Positions 63,331 through 64,000 of a DNA stretch of 64,000 nucleotides are shown one piece after another. Every line of letters begins with the position of its first letter. Within the stretch, counting starts at the first letter, position 1. The stretch lies in assembly GCA_014204635.1 (NCBI GenBank), contig JACHLS010000008.1:62001-126000 (forward strand), given 5' to 3'. The position numbers and the translations under genes are program-made. The DNA comes from Sporosarcina luteola. Its GTDB lineage: Bacteria; Bacillota; Bacilli; Bacillales_A; Planococcaceae. The notes under the pieces were generated by a model. It saw only the letters and a program-made list of their open reading frames with translations. It was not told where the DNA came from and searched no databases.

Positions 63331-64000
63331 ATGGGTAAACGAACAATCGCATCTATTTTCGCCTGCCTTTGCATCATTCCTTTGCTTTATACAGTACTGG
63401 CGACTGCCATAATCCGTATAACAGGCTTTGGAATTGTAAAAAAAGCAAATCGAACGGGCATCGCCCTGACCTTTGATGACGGGCCGCATCCAGTCTATAC
63501 AGTGAAGTTGTTGGACCTTCTTAAAAGGCATAATGTGCGGGCCACTTTTTTCGTCGTTGGCGAGAAGGCCCAATTGCATCCTGCTCTTTTGAAACGCATG
63601 CATGCAGAAGGGCATCAAATCGGAATTCATCATTTACAGCATTCATCAAGCTGGCTGCTGACGCCCGGCCAGCTGAAGAAGCAGCTAGTGGAAACGGAAC
63701 AAATCATTCAGGAAGCAACGGGTGTACGGCCATTCCTCTATCGTCCACCCTGGGGCTTTATGAATGCAGCTTCGATTCCACTCGCAAAATCACGAGATTA
63801 CAAGATTATTATATGGTCTCACCACTTCAAAGATTGGAAGGTTGCAAGCTGTGAAACCATACTATTAGAAGGATTGCGGCAAGTGCCCGAGGATGGTTCC
63901 ATTATTCTATTGCATGACGATGGAACAAATCCGGGCGCAGATGACGAGGCGCCTGACGTGATGCTTTCCAAACTCCAAATTTTCTTGGAAGAGGCAACTG
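63331..64000 (+). CDS. Polysaccharide deacetylase family protein (3' truncated by window)
   Basis: First 223 codons. One N-terminal membrane helix or signal anchor (CLCIIPLLYTVLATAI), then a NodB domain: LTFDDGPHP (catalytic Asp-Asp), IGIHHLQHSS (metal His pair with H-x3-H spacing), FLYRPPWGF, and LLHDDG near the end. NodB enzymes remove acetyl groups from peptidoglycan or other sugars outside the cell. AGAGGA precedes the ATG. The frame is still open at base 64000. Confidence 0.87.
   Translation, partial: MGKRTIASIFACLCIIPLLYTVLATAIIRITGFGIVKKANRTGIALTFDDGPHPVYTVKLLDLLKRHNVRATFFVVGEKAQLHPALLKRMHAEGHQIGIHHLQHSSSWLLTPGQLKKQLVETEQIIQEATGVRPFLYRPPWGFMNAASIPLAKSRDYKIIIWSHHFKDWKVASCETILLEGLRQVPEDGSIILLHDDGTNPGADDEAPDVMLSKLQIFLEEAT

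Overview
The window looks like a chromosomal segment of a low- to mid-GC, endospore-forming member of the Bacillales, most like Bacillaceae or Planococcaceae. Pointers are a cotB/cotG/cotH-type spore-coat locus, a bacillopeptidase F-type secreted protease, a ykoFEDC thiamine-precursor transporter behind a TPP riboswitch, a yvfRSTU-type ABC transporter/two-component set, an lrgAB/cidAB pair, a lysine riboswitch, strong AGGAGG-type ribosome binding sites and frequent GTG/TTG starts. I see no rRNA, tRNA, transposase, phage or CRISPR array.

Layout. 1-9.1 kb: end of a carboxynorspermidine decarboxylase gene, a SEC-C protein, an M20 amidohydrolase, a very large subtilase and a small membrane-anchored protein. 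9.7-13.1 kb: an ABC exporter with its kinase/regulator pair, on the minus strand. 13.5-16.1 kb: a complete NMT1/SsuA-type importer. 16.6-18.7 kb: a compact four-gene operon joining a small monooxygenase-like protein, an unknown helical protein, an adenosylcobalamin photosensor-like protein without a DNA-binding domain, and a PAS-STAS protein of stressosome type. 19-23.3 kb: a membrane/M20-hydrolase fusion, a NUDIX hydrolase, a metallophosphatase and a methyltransferase. 23.6-30.7 kb: a TetR regulator and three tandem paralogous membrane serine hydrolases. The same operator palindrome lies in front of tetR/hydrolase 1, hydrolase 2 and hydrolase 3. 30.8-36.7 kb: an amidohydrolase, an Rgg-type regulator and ykoFEDC with its TPP riboswitch. 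36.8-37.7 kb: a large non-coding tandem array of about 20-bp units. 37.8-40.3 kb: a 40-aa gene, a DUF2935 protein and ArsB. 40.6-45.9 kb: the spore-coat locus (three CotB-like proteins, a His/Thr-repeat CotG-like protein, CotH kinase, a SET protein). 46-51.3 kb: ResC, an AgrC/AgrA-like pair, a GntR regulator and lrgAB. 51.4-55.4 kb: a PuuP-like permease and an isochorismatase-type hydrolase behind a lysine riboswitch, then three small genes. 55.6-56.2 kb: a second array with the same 10-bp core as the first, in inverted orientation. 56.2-63.1 kb: a nucleoside/ribose catabolic region (frameshifted nupC, LacI regulator, permease, nucleoside hydrolase, M20 amidohydrolase, ribokinase) with shared LacI/cre-like operators. 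63.3 kb to the end: a truncated polysaccharide deacetylase gene.

How the genes fit together. The nucleoside region can import nucleosides, split them into base and ribose, phosphorylate the ribose and move bases. The coat region pairs a kinase (CotH) with its expected substrates (CotB- and CotG-like proteins). The least conventional parts are the B12/STAS operon, the three-operator serine-hydrolase family, the helically spaced repeat arrays and the lysine riboswitch placed on an isochorismatase-family gene.
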